In this document: positions 1 through 6,980 of the stretch, in pieces
Position numbering within the stretch: the stretch's first letter is position 1
Layout: every line of letters begins with the position of its first letter
Assembly: GCA_964581795.1 (NCBI GenBank)
Contig: CAZOPW010000059.1
Location: forward strand, 1-12,265
Length of the DNA stretch: 12,265 nt
Reading direction: 5' to 3'
Source of the DNA: EX4572-165 sp964581795
GTDB lineage: Archaea > Thermoplasmatota > E2 > DHVEG-1
Notes under the pieces: generated by a model
What the model was told of the DNA's origin: nothing
What the model saw: the letters and a program-made list of their open reading frames with translations, nothing else
The model's database searches: none
Made by a program: the position numbers and the translations under genes

Positions 1-21
1 AACAACGAAAAGATGGGGAAT

Positions 22-42
22 ATTATTACACAATGTAGTAAT
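22..42. repeat. Short hairpin upstream of the first small gene
   Basis: Arms 22-29 (ATTATTAC) and 35-42 (GTAGTAAT) pair over 8 bp with one G-T wobble around a 5-nt loop. No T-run follows on either strand in the right place, so it is not a clear terminator. It may belong to the tail of a gene left of the window, or be chance in AT-rich DNA. Nothing else is recognisable in bases 1-56. Confidence 0.3.
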
Positions 43-56
43 GATAAAAATTTAAG

Positions 57-74
57 CAAAATATTTAAAAAATA
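57..74 (+). promoter_or_regulatory. TATA-type promoter for the 101-235 small gene
   Basis: The stretch ATATTTAAAAAATA (61-74) is an archaeal TATA box preceded by a purine-rich BRE-like stretch. Its centre near 66 predicts a transcription start about 25 bp downstream, at roughly 91-95, only a few bases before the ATG at 101. This predicts a nearly leaderless transcript. Confidence 0.5.
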
Positions 75-100
75 ATTCATTTTTTTATTATTGAGATTAT

Positions 101-235
101 ATGGTTCGTGGAATCGAAAATGAGAAAAAGAAAAAAAATGTATTGATGGAAGATAAGGATTACTTATCGGAAGCATGGGTACAAGGCGGAAAAGCAATAG
201 GGGATATGGTATCAAAATCAAAGAATAAAAAATGA
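101..235 (+). CDS. Small charged protein, 44 aa, no known family
   Basis: This 44-codon frame (ATG at 101, TGA at 233) is supported mainly by its promoter: a TATA box at 61-74 sits at the spacing expected for a transcript starting just before the ATG, so no ribosome binding site is needed. The product begins MVRGIENEKKKN and has a central part with DYLSEAWVQGGKAIGDM, ending in a lysine-rich tail (SKSKNKK). It is very hydrophilic, with one tryptophan and a possible short amphipathic helix, and has no signal peptide or membrane segment. I do not recognise a family. It could be a small nucleic-acid or protein-binding factor, but that is only a guess from its charge. The alternative is that the frame is chance and the promoter serves a non-coding RNA or the gene at 335. 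Confidence 0.4.
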   Translation: MVRGIENEKKKKNVLMEDKDYLSEAWVQGGKAIGDMVSKSKNKK

Positions 236-334
236 ACGAAAAATAAAAAATAATTCATTGTTTTTTAGAAAATATTCAATATCGTCAATGAAAAACCATA
301 ACCGTTATAGCAGACATACTTATACCCTCCTGTA

Positions 335-916
335 ATGCCACGCTGTGGACGGTTCAGAAATTTCATCAAAGAGTACAAAGAATCAGAACGATTCGAAAAA
401 TTATCGTTTATTCCACCTTTTCTTATTCTCTTTCTCGAATTAGTTTTATTAGTACATGCATTAACAGAAGATACTTCAGATCTCATTGTTGTAGAACTCA
501 CTACTATCCTTTTAATCATATCTTTCGTTGAAATTCTTCTTGTGGCTAGAGAAATCCATGAGCATTACCGTAAAGATAGTTTTCAACAGGAAATGACAAT
601 TCGACTTGATGATTTCATCCTTGAACGCCGATTGGATAATGTCTCACGGATTGTTGAAGAATTCCTTGAAGAAAACCGTCAATTTTGTAAAAATCGAAAC
701 GCAGTATACCATATCGCGTGTCAAATCATGGAAACCCATAAAAAAGAGCTTTGGGAGAAAACACTGCGAACTCGTTTAAAACGATTTTTGAAACAAACAG
801 ATAAAACAACAATACGAGATATCATTGATGAATTCATGAAACGGTATCCTGAATATCGAAAAAATCCAGAGCGAGTCTATGATATCGCAGCAAATCAAAT
901 CACTAAAGGAACCTAA
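335..916 (+). CDS. Membrane-anchored protein with a duplicated helical module
   Basis: This 193-aa protein has a basic N-terminus, two hydrophobic segments (about 26-43 and 50-71) joined by a short acidic loop, and a long, charged, helical tail predicted to lie in the cytoplasm. The tail contains two copies of a module: residues 90-128 align without gaps to 147-185 (offset 57), sharing RL-x2-F near the start, then I-x2-EF, KN-x3-VY-x-IA at the end. I count about 12 identities in 39 positions. I do not recognise the family. The layout suggests a membrane-tethered scaffold or binding protein. The ATG at 335 lacks a clear ribosome binding site; a 15-codon frame (288-335) ends in TAATG overlapping it, which could allow coupling. 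The 3' end faces hutI, with T-runs between them. Confidence 0.75.
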   Translation: MPRCGRFRNFIKEYKESERFEKLSFIPPFLILFLELVLLVHALTEDTSDLIVVELTTILLIISFVEILLVAREIHEHYRKDSFQQEMTIRLDDFILERRLDNVSRIVEEFLEENRQFCKNRNAVYHIACQIMETHKKELWEKTLRTRLKRFLKQTDKTTIRDIIDEFMKRYPEYRKNPERVYDIAANQITKGT

Positions 917-931
917 ACTCGTTCTTATCAG

Positions 932-956
932 TTTTTTTAATTGTCTTTATTTTTTT
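932..956 (+). terminator. T-run terminator after the membrane protein gene
   Basis: Two seven-base T-runs (932-938 and 950-956) follow the stop codon of the 335-916 gene. This matches archaeal oligo-T termination. The second run overlaps the 3' end of hutI, which is on the other strand. Confidence 0.55.
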
Positions 957-2170
957 ACTATTCTTCCATTTTTAATAACGGTATTTACATGATTGATTCC
1001 AAAATGATATGGTATCATCAAATGATTCGGAATGGATAAAATCAGCACATCAGCTTGCTTTCCAACTTCCAGACTACCAATCCTATCTTGCCTGTTGATT
1101 GCACAAGCAGCATTAAATGTTGCAGCGGTAAGCACTTCTGCAGGAGTCATATTCATATTGAAACAACCCAATTGCATCATGAACTGCATATTTTCAACAT
1201 AACAATTCGGATTTAAATCAGTAGCCAAGGCAATAGGAACTCCTGTATCAATCATTTGTCGAGCAGGAGCATATTCTTTCATCATCAAAGAAAAAGGAGT
1301 TCCAGGAAGCATCACACCAATCACATTTTTTTCAGCCATCTGTTTCATACTTTCCATATTTGTTTTCAATAAATGTTCAGCACTAATTGCACCAACTTCA
1401 GCAGCAAGCCTACCTCCATTAGTATCAATAAGTTCATCAGCATGAATCTTTGGGGTTAACCCCGCTTTTTTACCTGCATTAAGAATTCTTCTTGATTGGT
1501 CAACACTAAAGAAACCTTGCTCACAAAACACATCACAAAATTCAGCTCGGGATTTTGCCATAGGCAACATTACATTAATGACAAGATCAACATATGCTTC
1601 ACTTTCCATTTCATTTGGAATTGAATGAGCTCCTAAAAACGTGGATACAATATCAATAGAATGATCAGCATGTAATTGATTTTGCACGTCTAAAATCCGT
1701 TGTTCGGTTTCAACATTTAATCCATACCCGCTTTTTGCTTCACATGTTGTTGTCCCGTAAGATAACATGGTGTCAAGTCGTTGTTTACCTTGTTGATATA
1801 ATGAATCAAACGAAGCATTTCGGGTATGATTTACGGTAAAATCAATACCACCACCCTTCTTTTTAATATCCATGTATGATAAACCATGAAGTTTCCAGTC
1901 AAGTTCAAATTCTCTAGACCCACTGAAAACAAGATGAGTATGAGGATCTATAAAACCAGGAACAACGATTTGTTCTTTTGCATCAATTACTTTTTTTGCA
2001 TCATACCTTAAATCAGTTCCGATATCAACTATGTTTCCATTATCTATAGCAATCATTCCTTTTTTAATGATGCCAAGTTCATTCATTTCCTCTTTTTTCC
2101 GAGGTTTATTTGGTCCTTGTAATGTAATTAATTCTTCCGCATTTGTTATAAGCAAATCAATATTTTTCAT
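947..2170 (-). CDS. hutI: Imidazolonepropionase
   Basis: HutI opens the ring of 4-imidazolone-5-propionate with water to give N-formimino-L-glutamate, the third step of histidine breakdown, in the cytoplasm. The 407-aa product is full length for the family and is an amidohydrolase. Visible motifs are DPHTHLVFSGSREFE (75-89; metal ligands H77 and H79), the GGGIDFTVNHTR substrate loop (107-118), AHSIP (181-185), IHADE (242-246; ligand H243), SAEH (263-266), PGTPFSL (289-295) and ATDLNPN (316-322; ligand D318). Spacing of these metal ligands fits characterised HutI enzymes. A TTG three codons earlier (2179) would add only MLL; the ATG at 2170 is preferred because it leaves about a 10-nt leader from the TTAATTAA box at 2203-2210. 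It diverges from ftcD, whose product uses formiminoglutamate. hutH and hutU are not in the window. Confidence 0.96.
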   Translation of the reverse strand: MKNIDLLITNAEELITLQGPNKPRKKEEMNELGIIKKGMIAIDNGNIVDIGTDLRYDAKKVIDAKEQIVVPGFIDPHTHLVFSGSREFELDWKLHGLSYMDIKKKGGGIDFTVNHTRNASFDSLYQQGKQRLDTMLSYGTTTCEAKSGYGLNVETEQRILDVQNQLHADHSIDIVSTFLGAHSIPNEMESEAYVDLVINVMLPMAKSRAEFCDVFCEQGFFSVDQSRRILNAGKKAGLTPKIHADELIDTNGGRLAAEVGAISAEHLLKTNMESMKQMAEKNVIGVMLPGTPFSLMMKEYAPARQMIDTGVPIALATDLNPNCYVENMQFMMQLGCFNMNMTPAEVLTAATFNAACAINRQDRIGSLEVGKQADVLILSIPNHLMIPYHFGINHVNTVIKNGRIVKK

Positions 2171-2186
2171 AAGTAACAATCCAAAT

Positions 2187-2212
2187 GGTTAAAAGACATT
2201 CCTTAATTAAGG
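2187..2212. promoter_or_regulatory. Divergent hutI/ftcD promoter region with 12-bp palindrome
   Basis: The perfect palindrome CCTTAATTAAGG (2201-2212) lies in the 58-bp gap between hutI and ftcD. Its TTAATTAA core can act as the TATA box for hutI, about 36 bp from the hutI ATG. For ftcD a separate box, GTTAAAAGA (2188-2196), is better placed. The palindrome then lies between the ftcD TATA box and its start, where a bound repressor could block both directions. The TATA roles and the operator role are inferred. Confidence 0.4.
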
Positions 2213-2218
2213 GTTTAG

Positions 2219-2224
2219 GGTGAT
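2219..2224 (+). promoter_or_regulatory. Ribosome binding site fixing the ftcD TTG start
   Basis: GGTGAT matches the archaeal anti-Shine-Dalgarno sequence and ends 4 nt before the TTG at 2229. It supports the non-ATG start, which also places the conserved ECVPNFSEG motif at the usual distance from the N-terminus. Confidence 0.65.
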
Positions 2225-2228
2225 TTAG

Positions 2229-3890
2229 TTGGATCAAATCGTTGAATGTGTCCCTAATTTCAGTGAAGGTAAAGATAAAGCAATTATTAACGCAATTACT
2301 GCTGCAATTCAATCGGTTAATGGAGTGAAAGTACTTAATGTAGATCCTGGGGAGGATTTTAATCGAACAGTATTCACATTCGTTGGTTCTCCTGAAAACG
2401 TACTTGAAGCCGCATTTCAATCAGCAAAAGTTGGAACTGCACTGATTGATATGAGAACACATAAGGGCGAACACGCACGAATGGGTGCCCTTGATGTCAT
2501 GCCATTCATTCCTATTAAAGGAGTGTCTGACCAGGATTGCATTGCATTATCTAAAAAGTTCGGTAAACGGATGGCTGAAGAACTTCATATCCCTGTTTTT
2601 TTGTACGCAAAATCAGCATCCAAACCTGAACGAGTGAAACTTCCAAGTATTCGAAAAGGTGAATATGAAGCTCTTGAAGAAAAATTTAAAGATCCTTCGT
2701 TTAAACCAGATTTTGGAAACGCAGAATTCGTCCCTAAAAGTGGTGCAACGGCAACCGGTTGCCGAGATATTCTTATTGCGTACAATATCAATTTAGATAC
2801 AAGTGACAAAAGTATCGCGTCAAAAATCGCCGGGGTCATTAGAACTAGTGGAACGGTGAAAAAGGATAAAGATGGAAACAAAATCATTGGTTCAGATGGA
2901 AAACCAGAACGAATCCCTGGTAAATTCAAAGGAGTACAAGCTGGCGGGATGATGTATGATGAAAACACCGCTCAAGTCTCAATGAATCTTTTGAATTACA
3001 AAGAAGTTAATATGCATGATGTCTATGAAACGGTAAAACAGGAAGCAGAAAAATATGATGTTTCTGTCACAGGCAGTGAAATTGTTGGATTGGTTCCAAA
3101 GGAATCACTTGTAATTGCAGGACGGTTTTATGCAAAAAAACAAAAGAAAAAGATTTCTGATGAAGATGATCTTGTTTCACTTGCAATAGAACAATTAGGA
3201 TTATCTGATTTATACGAATTCAAACCTGAAGAAAAAGTAATTGAGTATATGATCCAAGAACATGGACCGTTAGCCTCTTCATCGATATCATCATTTTTAT
3301 CTGAACTTGCTTCTTCATCACCTGCTCCAGGTGGGGGCAGTGTTGCCGCACTTTCAGGATCATTAGCTGCAGCACTTGATAGAATGGTGTGTCAATTGAC
3401 ACTTGGAAAGAAAAAATATGAAAACGTTCAAGAAGAAATATCATCAATAAATAATGACGTAAAAAAATTACAAAAACGATTAACCACGCTTATTGACGAG
3501 GACACCGATGCATTTAACGATGTCATGGCTGCATTTAAAATGCCGAAAGATACAGAGGAACAAAAAAAGAAACGATCAGATGCTATTCAAGAAGGATATA
3601 AAAAAGCAGCTATAGTACCATTGGAAACTGCTCGTACAGCTCAAAAAGTGCTTCAACTCACTACCGATGTAGCTAAGAAAGGAAATACGAATTCAATTAC
3701 TGATGCGGGAGTTGCTGCATTACTTGGGTATGCTGCCGTTCATGCTGCAGCGTTAAACGTTGAAATTAACCTTGGATCAATAAAGGATGAAACATTTGTA
3801 AACAAAATGAAAAAAGAGCTACAATCCCTTCGAAATGAATCGGAAAACAAAAAAGATAGCATTGAAAAAATTGTGACCGAACATTTGTAG
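2229..3890 (+). CDS. ftcD: Bifunctional glutamate formiminotransferase / formimino-THF cyclodeaminase
   Basis: This enzyme moves the formimino group of formiminoglutamate to tetrahydrofolate and then removes ammonia to give 5,10-methenyl-THF. At 553 aa it has the full two-domain layout of animal FTCD. The transferase half (about 1-330) shows ECVPNFSEG (6-14), the THKGEHARMGALD motif (77-89; H82 is the likely catalytic histidine), GCRDILIAYN (177-186), QVSMNLLNY (249-257) and GSEIVGLVP (282-290). A lysine- and glycine-rich loop at about 210-232 looks like a small insertion. The cyclodeaminase half (about 350-553) shows SPAPGGGSVAAL (364-375) and TDAGVAALLGYAAVHAAALN (491-510). The start is TTG, supported by GGTGAT upstream. 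It diverges from hutI and is followed at once by the fhs promoter, placing it between histidine breakdown and formyl-THF chemistry. Many bacteria keep the two activities on separate proteins. Confidence 0.96.
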   Translation: MDQIVECVPNFSEGKDKAIINAITAAIQSVNGVKVLNVDPGEDFNRTVFTFVGSPENVLEAAFQSAKVGTALIDMRTHKGEHARMGALDVMPFIPIKGVSDQDCIALSKKFGKRMAEELHIPVFLYAKSASKPERVKLPSIRKGEYEALEEKFKDPSFKPDFGNAEFVPKSGATATGCRDILIAYNINLDTSDKSIASKIAGVIRTSGTVKKDKDGNKIIGSDGKPERIPGKFKGVQAGGMMYDENTAQVSMNLLNYKEVNMHDVYETVKQEAEKYDVSVTGSEIVGLVPKESLVIAGRFYAKKQKKKISDEDDLVSLAIEQLGLSDLYEFKPEEKVIEYMIQEHGPLASSSISSFLSELASSSPAPGGGSVAALSGSLAAALDRMVCQLTLGKKKYENVQEEISSINNDVKKLQKRLTTLIDEDTDAFNDVMAAFKMPKDTEEQKKKRSDAIQEGYKKAAIVPLETARTAQKVLQLTTDVAKKGNTNSITDAGVAALLGYAAVHAAALNVEINLGSIKDETFVNKMKKELQSLRNESENKKDSIEKIVTEHL

Positions 3891-3904
3891 AAAGTATTTA
3901 AAAA
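3889..3904 (+). promoter_or_regulatory. fhs promoter (BRE plus TATA box)
   Basis: AGAAAGTATTTAAAAA begins inside the ftcD stop codon (3888-3890). The TATA core predicts a transcription start near 3925-3930, about 20 nt before the fhs ATG at 3949. Nearly the same element (AGAAAGTGTTTAAA) occurs at 7961. fhs can therefore be transcribed independently of ftcD. Confidence 0.6.
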
Positions 3905-3948
3905 ATAGATAATTTACTCTTTCTAGATTCATGTGTAGGTTGACTGTT

Positions 3949-5598
3949 ATGAAATCAGATATTGAGATTGCCCGAGAAGCAAAATTAGAAGATATTTTTA
4001 CAATTGCTGAAAAAGCAGGGTTAAATAAAGATGAGATCACTCCTCGAGGTGATTTTAAAGCAAAGGTAACTATAGATACAATGAAAAGGTTGCAATCTCA
4101 ATCTGATGGGAAACTTATTCTTGTAACCACGATGAATCCTACTCCAGAAGGAGAAGGAAAAACGACAGTGACAATTGGACTAGCGCAGGCATTAGCAAAA
4201 CTTGGGAAAAAAACAATGCTTGGTATTCGTGAACCATCTCTTGGTCCTATAATGGGGATGAAGGGTGGTGCGACTGGTGGTGGCTATGCACAAGTTGCTC
4301 CAATGGAAGATATTAATCTTCATTTCACCGGTGATATGCATGCGATTACAAGTGCTCATAATCTACTGGCAAGTTTACTTGATAATCATTTGCATCATGG
4401 CGACGTTTTTCACATTGATCAACGATATATTGTATGGCCTCGGGTGTTAGATATTAGTGATCGATCTCTTCGAAATGTTGTTGTTGGTTTAGGTGGTCCA
4501 AAGCATGGTGTGCCTCATGAGAATTCGTTTGCGATTACTCCTGCTTCTGAAATTATGGCGATTCTTTGTTTAGCTGAAGATTTAAAGGATTTAAAACAAC
4601 GGCTTTCTCGTATTATTGTTGCTTACACGTATGATGATAAACCGATTTATGCAAAGGATTTGAAAGCGGTTGGAGCGATGAGTGCATTGCTAAAGGATGC
4701 GTTAAATCCGAATCTTGTACAGACTCTTGAAGGAGTGCCTGCGTTTGTGCATGGTGGCCCTTTTGCTAATATTGCTCATGGGACAAGTAGTTTGATTTCA
4801 ACGAAAATAGGGTTGAAACTCGCTGATTATTTTGTAACTGAAGCAGGGTTTGGTTCAGAACTTGGTGCTGAAAAATTTTTTAATATTGTATCTCGCACTG
4901 GTAAACTTCATCCTGATGCAGTGGTGCTTCTTGCTAGTATCCGAGCCTTAAAACGGCATGGACAAGGCTCTGGAATTAGTGCAGTAGAAAATGGATTAGT
5001 CAATTTAGAAAAACATTTGGAAAATATTAATTTATTTGATGTTCCAGTGATTATTGGGTTGAATCATTTCAGTGATGATACTGATGAGGAAATCAAAGTT
5101 GTTGAATCATTTTGTAATCAAAAAAACGTTCCATTTGCCGTTGTCGATGTGTGGAGTGATGGAGGAGAAGGCGGGATTGAACTTGCAGGAAAACTTATCT
5201 CTATGATGCAACAAAATCCTTCCAAGTTTAAACCTTTATATGATCTTGATTTACCTGTGAAAGAAAAAATTGATATTATCGCAAAAAAGATTTATGGAGC
5301 TGGCCGAGTCGTTTATAGTGTTGAAGCTGAACAAGACCTTAAGTTATGTTCCAGGCATGGATTAGATAATCTTCCAATCTGTGTAGCAAAAACACAATAT
5401 AGTCTATCAGATGATTCCAGTCTTCTTGGGAAACCAGAAGGATTTAAAATAACAGTGAGAAACATACGCTTCTCAGCTGGCGCAGGATTTCTTGTACCGA
5501 TGACTGGAAAAATCACAACAATGCCCGGTCTCCCGGAGACACCGATGTCAGATTTCATTGATGTTGATGAATCAGGTGACATCAAAGGTCTCTATTAA
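3949..5598 (+). CDS. fhs: Formate-tetrahydrofolate ligase
   Basis: Fhs joins formate and THF to 10-formyl-THF using ATP; run backwards it yields ATP and formate. The 549-aa product is close to the usual 550-560 and looks complete. Motifs include the P-loop TPEGEGKTT (65-73), GIREPSLGPIMGMKGGATGG (92-111), FTGDMHAI (126-133) and, near the C-terminus, the conserved MPGLPETP. The frame is open from an ATG at 3931, which would add MCRLTV, but the family normally begins MK-DIEIA, matching the ATG at 3949; the predicted transcription start also lies close to 3931, arguing against that codon. It follows ftcD by 58 bp with its own promoter. Downstream of HutI and FtcD it is likely to release the histidine-derived carbon as formate with ATP gain, or to feed purine synthesis. 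The connecting FolD-type enzyme is not in the window. Confidence 0.97.
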   Translation: MKSDIEIAREAKLEDIFTIAEKAGLNKDEITPRGDFKAKVTIDTMKRLQSQSDGKLILVTTMNPTPEGEGKTTVTIGLAQALAKLGKKTMLGIREPSLGPIMGMKGGATGGGYAQVAPMEDINLHFTGDMHAITSAHNLLASLLDNHLHHGDVFHIDQRYIVWPRVLDISDRSLRNVVVGLGGPKHGVPHENSFAITPASEIMAILCLAEDLKDLKQRLSRIIVAYTYDDKPIYAKDLKAVGAMSALLKDALNPNLVQTLEGVPAFVHGGPFANIAHGTSSLISTKIGLKLADYFVTEAGFGSELGAEKFFNIVSRTGKLHPDAVVLLASIRALKRHGQGSGISAVENGLVNLEKHLENINLFDVPVIIGLNHFSDDTDEEIKVVESFCNQKNVPFAVVDVWSDGGEGGIELAGKLISMMQQNPSKFKPLYDLDLPVKEKIDIIAKKIYGAGRVVYSVEAEQDLKLCSRHGLDNLPICVAKTQYSLSDDSSLLGKPEGFKITVRNIRFSAGAGFLVPMTGKITTMPGLPETPMSDFIDVDESGDIKGLY

Positions 5599-5605
5599 CC
5601 ACCTA

Positions 5606-5618
5606 TTTTTTATCTTTT
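5606..5618 (+). terminator. T-run terminator after fhs
   Basis: A six-T run (5606-5611) and a four-T run (5615-5618) follow the fhs stop codon by 7 nt. This fits archaeal oligo-T termination before the RPA operon. Confidence 0.4.
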
Positions 5619-5628
5619 AACGCATACA

Positions 5629-5640
5629 TTCATATAACAC
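5629..5640 (+). promoter_or_regulatory. Probable promoter of the RPA operon
   Basis: TTCATATAACAC contains a TATA-like core (5631-5637). It predicts a start near 5660, giving about a 25-nt leader that carries the GGGGGT ribosome binding site at 5671-5676. The core is weaker than other TATA boxes in the window; the T-rich stretch at 5611-5620 is an alternative. Confidence 0.35.
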
Positions 5641-5670
5641 AAAATGCATTCGAGTAGTGAACATGGCTGT

Positions 5671-5676
5671 GGGGGT
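5671..5676 (+). promoter_or_regulatory. Ribosome binding site for the RPA TTG start
   Basis: GGGGGT lies 8 nt before the TTG at 5685. In-frame stops at 5655 (TAG) and 5658 (TGA) rule out any start further upstream, and no in-frame ATG or GTG lies between, so TTG is the best choice. Confidence 0.5.
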
Positions 5677-5684
5677 TCATCCTT

Positions 5685-6980
5685 TTGACCAAAGAAGATC
5701 TTAATCAGCACGCAGAGGACATTTTATCTAAATTAGACGCGCAAAAAAAACAATCCGTTTCTGCTCAGGAAGTTGCAGAGGAACTTGAAAAATTTTTAGA
5801 GTATGGTGTACCAGTTAAACAAGCGAAACAAACGTTGCTAAAAAAATTTGGGGTAAATACTACTGTTTCTCCCGAGGATGTTGATCGAACGCTTCTTGCT
5901 GATCTGCAACCAAATACGCGTAATGTGAAACTTGTTGCACAAGTGGTTTCAATTAATCCAAAAGACATCATGGTGAAAGGCCAACCTCGTACTATATTTA
6001 CGGGGTTACTTCGTGATGAGAGTGGAACGCTTCCGTTTACTGCTTGGGATAAACCTGCAATAAAGGAAGGCGACATTGTTGAAATTAGTAATGCGTATAC
6101 TCGTGAATGGCGAGGGAAAACACAATTGAACTTTGGAAACCAAGTTATTTTCGAAAAAAAGGAAAAGGACGTATTACCTAAAGAAACCTTTGAACCAAAA
6201 AAGGTTACTATTGAGGAAATTACTCCGTTAGTTGGAACCATTGAATTAACTTCTCGTGTTCTTTCAGTTGAAGAAAAAGAGATTACTGTAGATGATGAGA
6301 AGAAGACGATGTATACGGGTGTTCTTGGTGATTCCACAGGTAAAATCCCATTTACTGCTTGGAAGGATTATAAATTAACAAAGGATTCAACGATTCATAT
6401 CAAAGGAGGATATATTCGATCGTTTCGTGGGATGCCTCAGGTTAATATTGATGAAGAAGCAACAGTGAAAAAACAAAAAAAACAAATTAGTGAAAAAGAA
6501 ATTCCAACAAGGTCTTTGAAACTGTATGAGTTAAATGAAAAAGCAGGAATGTTTGATGTCTGCATAACGGGACGAGTGATTGAAATCCAGCAGGGTTCAG
6601 GAATAATTCTCAGGTGTCCTGAGTGTAATCAGGTGTTACGAGAAGATGGTTGCCGAGTTCATGGAACAGTGGAAGGAGTCATAGATTTACGGATGAAATG
6701 TGTTCTTGATGATGGAACGGGATCAGTGAAAACGATTTTAAATAAAGATCAAACTGAAGAAATCCTTGGTAAAACACTTGATGAATGTAAACAAATGAAT
6801 CCAGAAGAATTACAATCATTACTATATGAATCATTTTTTGGTAAAAAACTAGAGATGAAAGGAAATGCGTTACAGGATAATTTTGGATCCACGTTTCTAC
6901 CCGATAACATCAAGCTTGTTAGTATTGAAGCGGATAAAGAAGTTGAACGAGTTCGTGAATTATTGGAGGAATTAGCATGA
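5685..6980 (+). CDS. rpa: Replication protein A, three OB folds with zinc knuckle
   Basis: RPA coats single-stranded DNA during replication, recombination and repair. The 431-aa product has an N-terminal helical region (1-70), two tandem OB folds (about 78-158 and 184-264) and a third OB region (about 285-415) carrying a zinc motif C311-x2-C314-x8-C323-x2-H326. The first two folds are copies: GTLPFTAWD (114-122) and GKIPFTAWK (219-227), then YTREWRGKTQLNF (138-150) and YIRSFRGMPQVNI (243-255), all at an offset of 105 residues. This is the layout of the euryarchaeal RPA large subunit. Translation starts at TTG, as upstream in-frame stops require. The stop codon overlaps the next start as ATGA, so the two proteins are probably made in proportion and work together. 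The promoter is probably at 5629. Confidence 0.93.
   Translation: MTKEDLNQHAEDILSKLDAQKKQSVSAQEVAEELEKFLEYGVPVKQAKQTLLKKFGVNTTVSPEDVDRTLLADLQPNTRNVKLVAQVVSINPKDIMVKGQPRTIFTGLLRDESGTLPFTAWDKPAIKEGDIVEISNAYTREWRGKTQLNFGNQVIFEKKEKDVLPKETFEPKKVTIEEITPLVGTIELTSRVLSVEEKEITVDDEKKTMYTGVLGDSTGKIPFTAWKDYKLTKDSTIHIKGGYIRSFRGMPQVNIDEEATVKKQKKQISEKEIPTRSLKLYELNEKAGMFDVCITGRVIEIQQGSGIILRCPECNQVLREDGCRVHGTVEGVIDLRMKCVLDDGTGSVKTILNKDQTEEILGKTLDECKQMNPEELQSLLYESFFGKKLEMKGNALQDNFGSTFLPDNIKLVSIEADKEVERVRELLEELA

Noticed and set aside
2157..2420. 87-codon minus-strand frame spanning the hutI/ftcD gap
   Set aside because: It overlaps the starts of both real genes and has a composition unlike a protein family; the gap is explained by promoters.
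2585..2968. 127-codon open frame on the minus strand inside ftcD
   Set aside because: The opposite strand encodes conserved FtcD motifs over the same bases; the frame is a shadow.
3931..3948. Six-residue N-terminal extension of fhs from an ATG at 3931
   Set aside because: Fhs proteins normally begin at the equivalent of the ATG at 3949, and the codon sits at or next to the predicted transcription start.
5663..5704. 13-codon frame overlapping the RPA start
   Set aside because: It is very short, has no ribosome binding site of its own and no sign of coding beyond chance.
5765..6337. 190-codon open frame on the minus strand inside the RPA gene
   Set aside because: It lies wholly within a clear RPA coding region with recognisable OB motifs and has a low-complexity Ser/Thr-rich product with no recognisable motif; it is a shadow frame.
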